Part shown: positions 1-8,947 of the stretch, in pieces
How positions within the stretch are numbered: position 1 is the stretch's first letter
Layout: each line of letters begins with the position of its first letter
Assembly: GCA_963756455.1 (NCBI GenBank)
Contig: CAVWNC010000004.1
Span: 124,001-188,000 of the forward strand
Direction: 5' to 3'
Source: DASQPA01 sp963756455
GTDB lineage: Bacteria > Acidobacteriota > Thermoanaerobaculia > Multivoradales > UBA5704
DNA length: 64,000 bases
Position numbers and translations under genes: made by a program
Notes under the pieces: model-generated
Databases searched by the model: none
Told to the model about the DNA's origin: nothing
What the model saw: the letters and a program-made list of their open reading frames with translations, nothing else

Positions 1-54
1 TTCTGTCGCCCGCGGGCGGTCGCCAGACAGCACCCGTTGAGAGCATAATGAGCC

Positions 55-273
55 ATGCCTATTCGTTTGACCGAGCAGCAGCAGCACGTTCTTGATTCGG
101 CAGACGCCCAGCCTCCCCAGGTCGTCGATCCCCGTACCGACGCGGCGTATGTCCTCATCCCCCTGAACGAGTATGAGGCTGTCCGCGAGCTCGTCGAGGA
201 CGAGAGACGACAAAGAGCGATCCATGCGGTTGCCCTCCGGAATGCCGGACGACGCGTGGCAGAGGTTCCTTGA
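55..273 (+). CDS. Antitoxin-like small protein upstream of a MazF-type toxin remnant
   Basis: A 72-residue protein starting MPIRLTEQQQ. It is short and polar, and its middle (YVLIPLNEYEAVRELVED) resembles the beta-strand/helix of Phd/YefM-like or related antitoxins paired with MazF-type toxins. No catalytic motif is present. Its stop overlaps the ATG of the following toxin-like reading frame by 4 bp, the usual translational coupling of antitoxin and toxin. The role as antitoxin is inferred mainly from this neighbour. The gene is intact although its partner is broken. No strong Shine-Dalgarno sequence is visible before the ATG. Confidence 0.6.
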   Translation: MPIRLTEQQQHVLDSADAQPPQVVDPRTDAAYVLIPLNEYEAVRELVEDERRQRAIHAVALRNAGRRVAEVP

Positions 274-612
274 CGGAGCCTGGCGAGGTCTATATCGCCG
301 ATTTCCCGGAGCTGGACCCCACCCTGTCGTCGTCGTATCCCGGGAAAACCTCAACCGTGGCCATTACGCCTTTGTCGTCTGTACCTCTTCGCGATTCGCG
401 GTCCGCAGCCAGCTCTCGAGCTGCGTGCCGTTCCAGGCTGGCCAATTTGGCTTCACGTCAACTGCGTAGCTCAGTGCGAGAACATCCTGTCGATCGATAA
501 GAGGCAATTGGATCTAAGTGCCGGTCCGATCGGCGTTCTCGACGAAAGAGCCTTGCGGGATATCGTGAAAGCCATCGGGTATGTGATCGAGTCAGACTGT
601 GAGCCGGTCTAG
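270..612 (+). pseudogene. MazF/PemK-like toxin, broken by two frameshifts
   Basis: Three consecutive frames must be joined to read one protein. The first begins MTEPGEVYIADFPE. The second carries GPHPVVVVSRENLNRGHYAF and, further on, CVPFQAGQFGF. The third carries NCVAQCENILSIDKRQLD and ends DCEPV before TAG at 610-612. Joined, this is a full-length MazF/PemK-like endoribonuclease of about 110 residues (ribosome-independent mRNA interferase family). The frame changes fall near positions 310-320 and 455-465. No single frame encodes more than about half of the protein, so it should be non-functional unless the shifts are sequencing errors. It overlaps the antitoxin-like gene by ATGA, as an intact pair would. 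Confidence 0.7.
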
Positions 613-655
613 ACGTCTGACCTGGGCGACATCTGGACAAACGAGCCAGATTTTT

Positions 656-735
656 CCCTGGGAGCGCTGGCGTCCCGCCGGCATCGGTATACCGGCGGTA
701 CACCGCCGACCGGCGGGACGCCGGCGCTCCCAGGG
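656..735. repeat. Dispersed palindromic repeat, copy 1
   Basis: A near-perfect inverted repeat: the left arm begins CCCTGGGAGCG and the right arm ends CGCTCCCAGGG, with long GC-rich inner arms around CGTCCCGCCGG/CCGGCGGGACG. A second copy in the opposite orientation lies at 14868-14936 and agrees at almost every position of the shared core. This looks like a REP/MITE-type dispersed element and could fold into a strong hairpin in RNA. Confidence 0.8.
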
Positions 736-962
736 AGTAGACCTTGTCGGTTTGAGGTCGGAGACCTCGCTAGATTCACCCTGGCCTCCCAAACTCTGAG
801 CTGTCTTCTTTCCTCTTCTCGGGGCGGGCTTTCCTTCTTGCGCCTCCGGGCGCGATTGATCCCCTGCTTGCAGGCCATATTCTGGCACTGCGCAACAGGA
901 GGTTGGGCCTTCTCATCCCATCTCTAAGCCCTGCGTCCTGGCTTCAGGGTTCACGGCCACCG

Positions 963-991
963 TTGCCCATCGGCACATCGCGTCGTATGCT
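963..991 (+). promoter_or_regulatory. Possible promoter for the XRE regulator
   Basis: TTGCCC (963-968), a 17-bp spacer, then TATGCT (986-991), resembling sigma-70 -35 and -10 boxes. The ATG at 1003 would be nearly leaderless. Short motifs like this arise by chance in such sequence, so this is only a candidate. Confidence 0.25.
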
Positions 992-1002
992 CGCCCCACC
1001 CG

Positions 1003-1356
1003 ATGTCCCAAGAGCTCAAACCGCTCCGCAAGATTCTCGCGCGCGCTGTCGCGGCGGCAGGCCTCCAGCCGCATGCAGTCGCGGAAGCGTTGGGCCTGTC
1101 GGTGCGGGCGTGGGAGCGGATCCTCTCCGGCGAGCAGATCCTCTACGTCCGCCACCTCCTGGCGCTCGCCCGCCTGCTCGGCGTTCCTCCCGGGGACTTT
1201 CTGGAGACCGGGTTTCCGGAGGCGAGACGGCGGCGGCCGGCCGGCTCGCCGGCAGGATCGATCCCGCACCGCTCCCGTCCATGGCGCCTACTCCACCAGG
1301 GGCCGGCCGAGGCGGACTTCCAGGCCTTGTGGGAAAGCCGGGACGAGAAGCCCTGA
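1003..1356 (+). CDS. XRE-family helix-turn-helix regulator
   Basis: A 117-residue protein. Residues 5-65 form a compact helical HTH_XRE/Cro-like domain: LRKILARAVAAAG, then HAVAEALGLSVRAWERILSG, then a helix ending LARLLGVPPGDF. The C-terminal 45 residues are basic and low in structure. It is probably a DNA-binding regulator. It lies about 140 bp upstream of, and in the same direction as, the helicase-phosphoesterase-ATPase operon, so it could control that operon or itself. The link is positional only. The ATG was chosen because it precedes the first helix of the domain. Confidence 0.7.
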   Translation: MSQELKPLRKILARAVAAAGLQPHAVAEALGLSVRAWERILSGEQILYVRHLLALARLLGVPPGDFLETGFPEARRRRPAGSPAGSIPHRSRPWRLLHQGPAEADFQALWESRDEKP

Positions 1357-1468
1357 CCGTCCCTGGGCTCCGTCCAGCCGATTCAGAGAACGAAGAATCG
1401 TAGAGCGTTCGCACCCGTCCGTGCGCCTGGCTCGATCCGCTCCGGCCAGCGAGGGCAGAATCCTTGGG

Positions 1469-1496
1469 TTGACGCCTCCTCGTCACCTTTGATAGC
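1469..1496 (+). promoter_or_regulatory. Possible promoter of the helicase operon
   Basis: TTGACG at 1469-1474, followed after 16 bp by GATAGC (1491-1496). The -35 match is good and the -10 poor. If real, transcription would begin just after the annotated GTG at 1497, which would favour the downstream in-frame TTG at 1554 as translation start. Confidence 0.25.
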
Positions 1497-4400
1497 GTGT
1501 GCCGAAGTTCTACTAAAAAAGACGCGAGTGATGGCTCTGCAGCACATGGCACCTTGAGCCTCCATCCCTTCAATCGGCGCCTGCTGGCCGAGGATCTCAT
1601 CCGGGTTCGCCGGCCGGACGATCGGGAGCGCTACGCGGCATCGCAGCGCCAAGCGTGCATCGACCCCAACCCGCACCAGATCGACGCGGTGATCTTCGCG
1701 CTCCGGCGGCTGCGGGAAGGTGGGTGCATCCTCGCGGACGAGGTTGGCCTCGGGAAGACGATCGAGGCGGGGCTTGTCATTGCCCAGCGCCGGGCCGAGG
1801 GTGCCGAGCGCATTCTGCTCATCGTGCCGAAGTCGCTCATCGGCCAGTGGCAGAGCGAGCTACTCCACCTCTTCGGCATCCAGACACGAGAAGATCCTCC
1901 CCATTTCCTCGGCTCGGGCGTGTACCTGGTGGGCCGCGAATTCGCGGGCAGCGAGCGCGGCGCCGCTCCGCTCGGTGCCGGGCCGCCCTTCGATCTGGTG
2001 GTTATCGACGAGGCCCACGAGGTGTTTGCCGGGCTGCACCGGCGGTATGGGCGCGACGGCGTTTACGACGAGACCTCGGAGGAGGCGATGATGGCTCACC
2101 GCGTCCGCGGCTTCCTCCGTGCGGCGCCGGTCCTCCTGCTCACGGCGACACCGATGCAGAACTCCCTGGTCGAGCTCTGGGGGCTGGTGCAGTACGTCGA
2201 GCCCACCGGTACTCTCCTCGGAGACATCACGACCTTTCGGCGGGTGTTCTGCGCCGAGGACGACCGAACGCTGGTCCCCGGACAGGAGCACGAGCTCCAG
2301 CGGCGTCTCGGAATGGTGCTCCAGCGGACGCTCCGCCGGCAGGCACAGGAGTTCCTCGACCGGCCGTTCACGCAGCGGCGGTGTCGCCTTTATGAGTATG
2401 CGATGAGCGCCGACGAACGGTCGCTCTACGACGATGTGACCGAGTACCTGCTCGAGCCGTCGCTCTTCGCGTTCTCCGGGCGGCAGCGTCGCCTCCTGTT
2501 AATCGGGTTCCACCGGCGGATGGCCTCGTCGATTCCGGCCCTGGCCGCGAGCCTCGAAAACGTCGTCGCCCGGCTCCGCCGTCTCGTGAAGGGGCCCGTC
2601 GCGGAGGCCACGGCGGACGCCCTGCTCCCTGATCTGCGCGACCTGGAGGCCGAGGAGGACGAGGTAGTGGTGGAGGCGCCGGCCGACGAGACGGCCGTTC
2701 CCCGAGATCCGGCAGGGGTCGCGGCCGAGTTGGCTCGCGTGGAGGCGCTCCTCACCCGGGCTCGATCTCTTCCGAGTGATGCCAAGGCGCGTTCTTTCCA
2801 GGAGGCGATTCGGGTGATCCTGGATCTCGGCCGCCAGGGCCGCGGCAGCGGCAAGGCCGTGGTCTTTACCGAGTCCATCACGACCCAAGAGTATCTGCGG
2901 ACCTTGCTTCTCGCCGTGGGATTGGAGGACGAGGACATCACGCTGTTCCGCGGCTTCAACGACCAAGCTCGCGCGAGCGAGGCCCTCGCCCATTGGAAAG
3001 AGGAGGAGGGAGCCCGGCTCGCTCCCGGCTCCAGGCCGAGCCGCGACGTCGCCGTACGGCTGGCCTTGGTTCATGAGTTCCGTACGCGGTCCAAGGTACT
3101 GGTGTGTACGGAGGCGGGAGCGAAGGGGCTGAACCTCCAGTTTTGTGAGACGGTGATCAACTACGATCTGCCGTGGAACCCGCAGCGCATCGAGCAGCGC
3201 ATCGGGCGTTGTCACCGGTACAGCCAGCAGCGGGACGTCACGGTGGTCAACTTCATCAACCGCGACAACGAAGGGCAACGGCTGACCTTCGAGATTCTGA
3301 GCCAGAAGCTGGACCTCTTCGGCAAGGTGCTCGATGCGTCCGATACCGTGCTGCACGAGCCGCGCACCGACGCTCCCGAGATCGCCGTGTCGGCCTTGTC
3401 GGTCGAGCTTGAGAGCGACCTCCGGAGCATCTACAGCCGCTCGCGGACGGTCGAGGAGATCACGCGCGACATCGCGGCGCTGCGCGACAAAATCATGGAA
3501 CGGCGAGAGGCCTATGAAAGGGAATACAGGCGGACCTCGCAGATCATCGAGTCCCGGTTCGACGAAGAGGTCCGACGGGTGTTCCGACGCCTCCGCGACG
3601 AGCTCCCCGAGGCTCTCGTCCAGCTCGATGGGGACCTCGCCGCTGTGGTCGAGGGCTATTTGGTTGCGTCGGGGGCTGAGTACCGGCGATCCGAAGATGG
3701 TCCGCGAGCCGTCTTCGAGATCGTGTCGGAGAAGGGCTTGCCGGCGGAGCTCGGGCACAGTCGGAGATTTGCGACAGGGGACGCGCGCGGCCTCACCGAC
3801 GCCGAAGCGTTGAACCTGGCCCATCCGTTGGTGCAGGCGGCGATCGCAGAGGCGCGCACCTGGTCGGGTGGATCGGTGGCGCTTCGGCTGCCGCCTCATG
3901 CCCCTCCCGATCTCGCCGCACTGATGGGGAAAACCGGTGTGCTCGGGGTGGTCCTCGTCGACTATGGAGGGTTCGAGCCTGTGGAGCGGGTGATCGCGGC
4001 GGTCGTGGTGGACGGCTCACCTATTGACCCGTCGCTCGCAGCCCGCCTCTCCCGGCTGTCCGCTATCGAGGGTCCGCCGTTTACGGTGGTCGTGGACCCA
4101 CCCTGGCTCGACGACGCTCTGGACGAGGCGGTGTTCGTCGACCAACGGGCGGTGGAGGCCAGCGAGCAGAAGCACTTCGAGCAGGCTTTGGGGCAACTCG
4201 AGCGGTTCGTCGAGGACAAGGTCCTCGTCTGCCGTCGGGAGCGGGCGAGCCTCGCCGAGAAGCTGCGCGCCGCCCGCGTCCGCCGCGACGAGATTGTAGG
4301 TGCGAGCGCCCGTGAGCGCGTCGAGGCGGAGATGGCCCGTCTCGCCTCCCGGGACGAAGAGCTCGAACGACGGGTCAACGCCCTGGATTCCAGGGAGGAT

Positions 4401-4520
4401 GAGGTCTACCGGAAATGGCGAGACCATTACCACGAGTTGCGGTATCAGGCGCCAAAGGTGACCCGGCTGTTCCGGGTGGCATTCCAGATCGATCCTCCGG
4501 AGTCGAGGACGTCGTGCTGA
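1497..4520 (+). CDS. RapA/SNF2-type DEAD/DEAH-box helicase
   Basis: A 1007-residue superfamily-2 ATPase of the SNF2/RapA type. Visible motifs: Walker A DEVGLGKTIEAG (about residue 80), motif Ia VPKSLIGQWQ, DEAH box VIDEAHEVF (about 171), TATPMQN (about 216), motif IV VVFTESIT, then TEAGAKGLNLQF and NPQRIEQRIGRCHRYSQQ (about 560-575). The C-terminal 400 residues are unlike classical helicases and end in a charged coiled coil (about 910-990). It probably translocates on double-stranded DNA. Its 3' end overlaps the phosphoesterase gene by 7 bp, and the ATPase gene overlaps that in turn, implying one complex. The start is GTG; a TTG at 1554 is an alternative. A defence role is inferred from context. 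Confidence 0.85.
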   Translation: MCRSSTKKDASDGSAAHGTLSLHPFNRRLLAEDLIRVRRPDDRERYAASQRQACIDPNPHQIDAVIFALRRLREGGCILADEVGLGKTIEAGLVIAQRRAEGAERILLIVPKSLIGQWQSELLHLFGIQTREDPPHFLGSGVYLVGREFAGSERGAAPLGAGPPFDLVVIDEAHEVFAGLHRRYGRDGVYDETSEEAMMAHRVRGFLRAAPVLLLTATPMQNSLVELWGLVQYVEPTGTLLGDITTFRRVFCAEDDRTLVPGQEHELQRRLGMVLQRTLRRQAQEFLDRPFTQRRCRLYEYAMSADERSLYDDVTEYLLEPSLFAFSGRQRRLLLIGFHRRMASSIPALAASLENVVARLRRLVKGPVAEATADALLPDLRDLEAEEDEVVVEAPADETAVPRDPAGVAAELARVEALLTRARSLPSDAKARSFQEAIRVILDLGRQGRGSGKAVVFTESITTQEYLRTLLLAVGLEDEDITLFRGFNDQARASEALAHWKEEEGARLAPGSRPSRDVAVRLALVHEFRTRSKVLVCTEAGAKGLNLQFCETVINYDLPWNPQRIEQRIGRCHRYSQQRDVTVVNFINRDNEGQRLTFEILSQKLDLFGKVLDASDTVLHEPRTDAPEIAVSALSVELESDLRSIYSRSRTVEEITRDIAALRDKIMERREAYEREYRRTSQIIESRFDEEVRRVFRRLRDELPEALVQLDGDLAAVVEGYLVASGAEYRRSEDGPRAVFEIVSEKGLPAELGHSRRFATGDARGLTDAEALNLAHPLVQAAIAEARTWSGGSVALRLPPHAPPDLAALMGKTGVLGVVLVDYGGFEPVERVIAAVVVDGSPIDPSLAARLSRLSAIEGPPFTVVVDPPWLDDALDEAVFVDQRAVEASEQKHFEQALGQLERFVEDKVLVCRRERASLAEKLRAARVRRDEIVGASARERVEAEMARLASRDEELERRVNALDSREDEVYRKWRDHYHELRYQAPKVTRLFRVAFQIDPPESRTSC

Positions 4521-5680
4521 GGCTGCTGCACACCGCGGATTGGCATCTGGGACGGCGGTTCCCCTCGTTTCCCGAGGAGGCACAGAAGAAGCTCTCGCGA
4601 GCGCGGATGGACGTGGTGGGCAAAATCCTCGACGTGGCGCGGCGGAACCGGGTCCATGCGGTGCTCTGCGCGGGGGACCTGTTCGACGATCCGTCACCGA
4701 CTCCGGATTTCTGGGAAGGGCTCGCGAAGATCTTCCACGATCATCCGACACCGGATGCGCCGGTGTTCCTCGTGCCGGGCAACCACGATCCTCTCACCTC
4801 CGAATCCGTCTGGGCCGTCGGGCATCCCTTTCGCGCCCGGCTTCCCGCCTGGGTCCACGTGGTCGACCGGGACGACTTCGTCTATGAGATCCATCCGGAC
4901 GCGGTTCTCTATGCGCGGCCCTGCCGGTCGAAAGCTGGAGAGAGCGATCTCGCGATGGCTCTCCCCGCGCGGGAGCCCGGCAATCGGCAGCTTCGTATCG
5001 GTTGCGTGCATGGCTGCACCGTCGATATCGAGGGCTATCCGACGAACTTCCCGATCCGACGGGATGCCGGGGTGGAACGCGGGCTCGACTACCTGGCGAT
5101 CGGCGATACCCACTCGTTTCGTGACGTCACCCTGAACCTGCCGGTGCCGACAGTGTACCCGGGAGCCCCGGAGCCGACGAGCTTCGACGAGCCCGGCGCC
5201 GGCCAGGTGGCCCTCGTGGCACTCTATCGGCACGGCACGCGTGCCCGCGTCGAAGCGGAACCCGTGGCCTTCTGGCATTGGCTCGACGTGCGATGCCGGG
5301 ACCTGAACGAGCTCCGCTCCTTGCTGACCACGCACGATCTCGAACGCCATGTGGTGAGACTGCACCTGGACATGACCGTCTCTCTGGCCGAGGAGAGTGA
5401 GCTCGAGCGCATCCTCCGGGACCTCGCGGGGACCGATGCGACGCACGGCCGTGTGGGCGTTCTGCTCGTGGATCGGTTGAATCTGCGGCTCCACGTCGGT
5501 TCCGCGGATGCCTTTCCCGAGGATCTGCCGCCGGTGCTTCAGGACACGGTCGCCCGCCTCGACCGGATCGTCGAGGAGTCGATGGATGCAGCGCAAAAGG
5601 AGAGGGCCACCCGGGCTTTGTCGCATCTCTACAAACTGCTCCAGCGGCAAAACGAGCTTCTCGGAGGGGCGGCTCGGTGA
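4514..5680 (+). CDS. SbcD/Mre11-like metallophosphoesterase (nuclease)
   Basis: A 388-residue calcineurin-type phosphoesterase. Metal-binding motifs are all present: ADWHLG near the N-terminus, AGDLFDD, PGNHDPL, a lone His in VHGCTVD, and IGDTHSF. These match SbcD/Mre11 exonucleases. The frame is open further upstream, but GTG at 4514 puts the first motif at residues 6-12 (LRLLHTADWH), where the family has it, and overlaps the helicase stop by 7 bp. It overlaps the following SbcC-like ATPase by 4 bp, matching the sbcD-sbcC pairing. The C-terminal part after about residue 270 is a helical capping region. Predicted activity is metal-dependent DNA end processing or cleavage. Confidence 0.85.
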   Translation: MLRLLHTADWHLGRRFPSFPEEAQKKLSRARMDVVGKILDVARRNRVHAVLCAGDLFDDPSPTPDFWEGLAKIFHDHPTPDAPVFLVPGNHDPLTSESVWAVGHPFRARLPAWVHVVDRDDFVYEIHPDAVLYARPCRSKAGESDLAMALPAREPGNRQLRIGCVHGCTVDIEGYPTNFPIRRDAGVERGLDYLAIGDTHSFRDVTLNLPVPTVYPGAPEPTSFDEPGAGQVALVALYRHGTRARVEAEPVAFWHWLDVRCRDLNELRSLLTTHDLERHVVRLHLDMTVSLAEESELERILRDLAGTDATHGRVGVLLVDRLNLRLHVGSADAFPEDLPPVLQDTVARLDRIVEESMDAAQKERATRALSHLYKLLQRQNELLGGAAR

Positions 5681-8600
5681 GGCTCCATCGTCTGCGGGTT
5701 CAGAACTTCGCGTCGATCCGGGAGATGGACGTTGAGCTCGGCCCCGGCTTGAATGTCCTCTACGGCCCCAATGATCTCGGCAAATCGACGCTCGCGGATG
5801 CGATTCGCCTGGTGCTTCTGCTTCCTCACACCTCGACCTACTGTGAGCCGTACGTTCCCTGGACCGGTGCCCAAGATCCTTTCGTCGACCTGACGTTCGA
5901 GACGGAGGCCGAGCGCTTCTGGCGAGTCCGGAAACAGTTCGGCAAGCGTGGCTCCTCGCTTCTCCAGGAGTCCCGGAACGGCCAAGATTTCGATGACGTC
6001 GAGCGTGCGCGCGGGGTCGATGCGAGACTGCGAGAGATTCTGCGCTGGGGCATCCCGGAGCCCGGGGGTACCGGGGCTGCGAAGGGTCTGCCGACGAGCT
6101 TCCTGGCGACGGCTCTCCTCTCGACTCAGGCGAATGTGTCCGATCTTCTCGATGGCAGTTTGAGCGACGACTCGACACCCACCGGAAAGGATCAAATCGC
6201 GGCCGCCTTGGAGGCCGTCGCGCAGGACCCGCTGTTCGTCTCGCTCCTGCGGGAAACTCAGGAGCGCCGGGACGAGGCGTATACGGAAAAGGGTGCCAAG
6301 AAGACGGCTCGGGGAAGCGTCTTCAAGGCCGCTGCGGACCGGGTCAAGGAGACACGCAAGGAGAAGGAAGATCTGCAGAAGATCGTCGACGATTCCGAAG
6401 GGGTGGAGCGGCGCCACCGGGATCTCCTGGAGGAACGGGAGAGGCTCGAGCAGGAGCGCGCCGAGGCGGCGGATCGCTCGATCGAGGTGCAGGGGCTCGC
6501 ACGCCAGGCGGCGGATCGCGCCACGGCCGCGGAGCGCGTCCGGGTCGCGCTCGAAGCGGTGCTGCGCATCGAGAAGATGGAGCTGGACGTGGCGGATTCG
6601 GCGGCCCAGGTCGAGACGCTCGCCGGTGGGAAAGCCCATTCGGAACGGACACTTGAGGCCGCTCAGACTGCCGAAGTCGGAGCCGGCGAGGCCTTGGCTG
6701 CCGCCGAAGAAGCGGCACGGTCGGCTGGATTGGGCTCTGACCTGGCTGACACGGTGGCCCGCCAGGCGCTTGAGCTGCGCCAGGTCGCGGCGGAGAAGGC
6801 AGCCCGGGAGGCGCGGCAGAGCCTCGCCGCCGCGGCCATCGCACAGGAACGGGTCGATGCCGCCCGCCGGGCCGAGCGCGAGCACCGGGAGCAGGAGACT
6901 GAAGCTCTCCGCGCGCAGAAACGATGGGCCGAAGCCGCGAAGATGGAGCAGGCGGCCCAGGACGAGCTCCACCGCTGCGATCTGCTCGCGCGTGGCTTGG
7001 AGGCTCGAGCTGCGGAGACGCAGGTCGCGAGCGCTCAGGCCGACGTCGCGAGGGAGTCGGCTCTTCAGGCGGAGTGGACGAAGGTCTCGGGGGAACGGGT
7101 TGCCGCGGCGGAACTGCGAGCGGCGATCCTCGTGCCGCCGGCGGGGAGTCTCCCGGCCCTGCGGAAGCTCGCGACGGATCTCGCGAGCGCGCGGGGAGCC
7201 CTCGACGTGGGGCTCGTGATGACGGTGATCCCCGCTGCGCTCGTCCCACTGCGGGTCCGTAAGGACGGGGGCGCGGTGGAGGATCAGGGGGTCGTCGCGC
7301 AGCCCCTGGAGATCGAAGCGGACACCGAGGTGGAGGTCTACGTCGCCGACCTGGTGACCGTTCGTGTTCGCGGTGGACGCCGGGAAACGCAGGAGAGGGT
7401 CCGGTCCCTGGAGAGTCGATGGGACGCCGAGGCTCTGCCGCACCTTCAGACGGCCGGGGTCGCGGATCTCGACGCGCTCGACGCGAAAAGGGCAGAAGCC
7501 CGAGATCTGGAGGCCCGCCTCCAGTCGTTGGACGGGAGCCTGGACTCTTTGGGGCGCCAGCTCACCGCTCTTGCCGGCGCGGCCGGGGCGCTGGGCGAAG
7601 CCTCCGCCCGCGCGGCTACCTGTCATCTGGAGCTTGGGGACGTGCCCATCGAGACGCTGGCCGCCGATCTCGCTGCCCTGGGGCCGGAGCCCGGTGCGGC
7701 GCTTCGGGGCCGTCGACACCAGGCGTCGCGAGATCTGGAAACAGCGAGGACGACCGCCGCTGAGGCCGCCACCGCCCAGACCCTGGCGAAAGAGCGAGTG
7801 AGGACTCTGCAGGCGAGCCTTGAGGCGATCGTGGTGGCGCGGGACACCGCTCTCGCGGAATTTCCCTCCGGTGTTGCGGCTGGAACGGCGGTCGCCGAAG
7901 AGGCCCTCGGGATCGCCTTGCAAGGGCAGGAGACCGTCGAAGCCGAGCTCGCGTCCTTAGAGAACCGGATGGAGGCACGGCGGGGACAGTTCGAGGCGGC
8001 CCTGGCGGACGCCCGGGAGGCGACCGAGAAAGCTCATCGTGACGTCGAAGTGGCGCAAGGGAGCCTCGCCCAAGCGATCGCCGATCATGCCTCGGAGGTC
8101 GGGCGGCTCGCCGAGCTGCGGAAGCTACGCGCTGCCGCGGATCTCCCGGCTGCCGAGCGCGAGCTTCGGGAAGCGGCTGAAGCTCACGACGCCCTGCCCG
8201 TACCGGAACGAGCAGTGACCCCCGAGGAGGTCGTTGCAGCCGAGGAAGCTTTAGCGAGAGCGAGACAGGGCTACGAAGCCGTCGACCGCGAGATCCAGCG
8301 CACCCAAGGTGCTCTCCAGCAGGTGGGGGGGGCGGTCGCACGGGACCGGCTGCGCGACGCGATCGAGGCCTTCGAGCAGGCGGAGCGCCAGGACCGCGAG
8401 ATCGAGGAGGACTACGAGGCATGGAGACTGCTGCTGGAGCAAATGAAGGCGGCGGACGCCGCGCAGGCGAGCAATCTCGGCCAGGTGCTCGCTCCCGCCA
8501 TCGCGGCTCGGTTCCAAGCCCTGACCGAGCAGCGCTACCACAGCCTCCAGCTCACCGCGCACCTGGGCACGGAGGGCATCGTCGTCGCCGGGGCGCTGAG

Positions 8601-8907
8601 ATCCCCCGAGCGGATCTCGGTCGGCACGCGAGAACAACTCTCCACCCTCTACCGACTCTGCCTGGGAGAATATCTCCAGACGACGATCGTCCTCGACGAT
8701 CAGCTCGTCCAGAGCGATGACTCCCGGATGGAATGGTTTCGCGCGTTGCTCGCGGAGAAGGCCCGGAGCTTTCAAATCATCGTGTTCACGTGTCGGCCTG
8801 GGGACTATCTGGTGCCGGGGGCGATGGTGGCGGGGGAGGGGATGATTTATGCCGATAGCGAAGAGGGATTTGTGCGGGCGGTTGATCTTGGGCAAATAGC
8901 CAGGTGA
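5677..8907 (+). CDS. SbcC/Rad50-like coiled-coil ATPase
   Basis: A 1076-residue SMC-like ATPase. The N-terminal half-domain has Walker A YGPNDLGKST (about residue 30). The C-terminal half-domain has a signature-like stretch GTREQLSTLYRLCLG and Walker B-like TIVLDDQLVQSD (about 1005-1015), ending in VFTCRPGDYL, where SbcC has a switch His. The middle (about 200-950) is Glu/Ala/Arg-rich coiled coil. No CxxC zinc-hook motif is seen at the coil apex, unlike Rad50/SbcC, placing it nearer hook-less YhaN/AAA_27-type proteins. The GTG start overlaps the phosphoesterase stop (GTGA). It probably forms an ATP-gated complex with the phosphoesterase, with the helicase as a third part. A run of eight G lies at 8325-8332 in the coding region. 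Confidence 0.8.
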   Translation: MRLHRLRVQNFASIREMDVELGPGLNVLYGPNDLGKSTLADAIRLVLLLPHTSTYCEPYVPWTGAQDPFVDLTFETEAERFWRVRKQFGKRGSSLLQESRNGQDFDDVERARGVDARLREILRWGIPEPGGTGAAKGLPTSFLATALLSTQANVSDLLDGSLSDDSTPTGKDQIAAALEAVAQDPLFVSLLRETQERRDEAYTEKGAKKTARGSVFKAAADRVKETRKEKEDLQKIVDDSEGVERRHRDLLEERERLEQERAEAADRSIEVQGLARQAADRATAAERVRVALEAVLRIEKMELDVADSAAQVETLAGGKAHSERTLEAAQTAEVGAGEALAAAEEAARSAGLGSDLADTVARQALELRQVAAEKAAREARQSLAAAAIAQERVDAARRAEREHREQETEALRAQKRWAEAAKMEQAAQDELHRCDLLARGLEARAAETQVASAQADVARESALQAEWTKVSGERVAAAELRAAILVPPAGSLPALRKLATDLASARGALDVGLVMTVIPAALVPLRVRKDGGAVEDQGVVAQPLEIEADTEVEVYVADLVTVRVRGGRRETQERVRSLESRWDAEALPHLQTAGVADLDALDAKRAEARDLEARLQSLDGSLDSLGRQLTALAGAAGALGEASARAATCHLELGDVPIETLAADLAALGPEPGAALRGRRHQASRDLETARTTAAEAATAQTLAKERVRTLQASLEAIVVARDTALAEFPSGVAAGTAVAEEALGIALQGQETVEAELASLENRMEARRGQFEAALADAREATEKAHRDVEVAQGSLAQAIADHASEVGRLAELRKLRAAADLPAAERELREAAEAHDALPVPERAVTPEEVVAAEEALARARQGYEAVDREIQRTQGALQQVGGAVARDRLRDAIEAFEQAERQDREIEEDYEAWRLLLEQMKAADAAQASNLGQVLAPAIAARFQALTEQRYHSLQLTAHLGTEGIVVAGALRSPERISVGTREQLSTLYRLCLGEYLQTTIVLDDQLVQSDDSRMEWFRALLAEKARSFQIIVFTCRPGDYLVPGAMVAGEGMIYADSEEGFVRAVDLGQIAR

Positions 8908-8947
8908 GCATGAAAACGACTGTCGTTAGTTACATGAGGTCACCGGA

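Larger units (their letters stand above)
613..1002. other. Intergenic stretch without a recognisable gene
   Basis: About 390 bp between the broken toxin and the XRE regulator. It contains a long palindromic element (656-735) and, at its right end, a possible promoter. The open frames across it are overlapping antisense frames created by the palindrome, with no coding character, so none is called. Confidence 0.6.

Noticed and set aside
4415..4513. Upstream ATG start for the phosphoesterase
   Set aside because: It would overlap the helicase by about 100 bp and add residues before the first metal motif. GTG 4514 gives the normal family N-terminus and a 7-bp overlap.
6300..8500. Zinc hook in the SbcC-like coiled coil
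   Set aside because: No CxxC was found at the coil apex; only isolated Cys residues occur.
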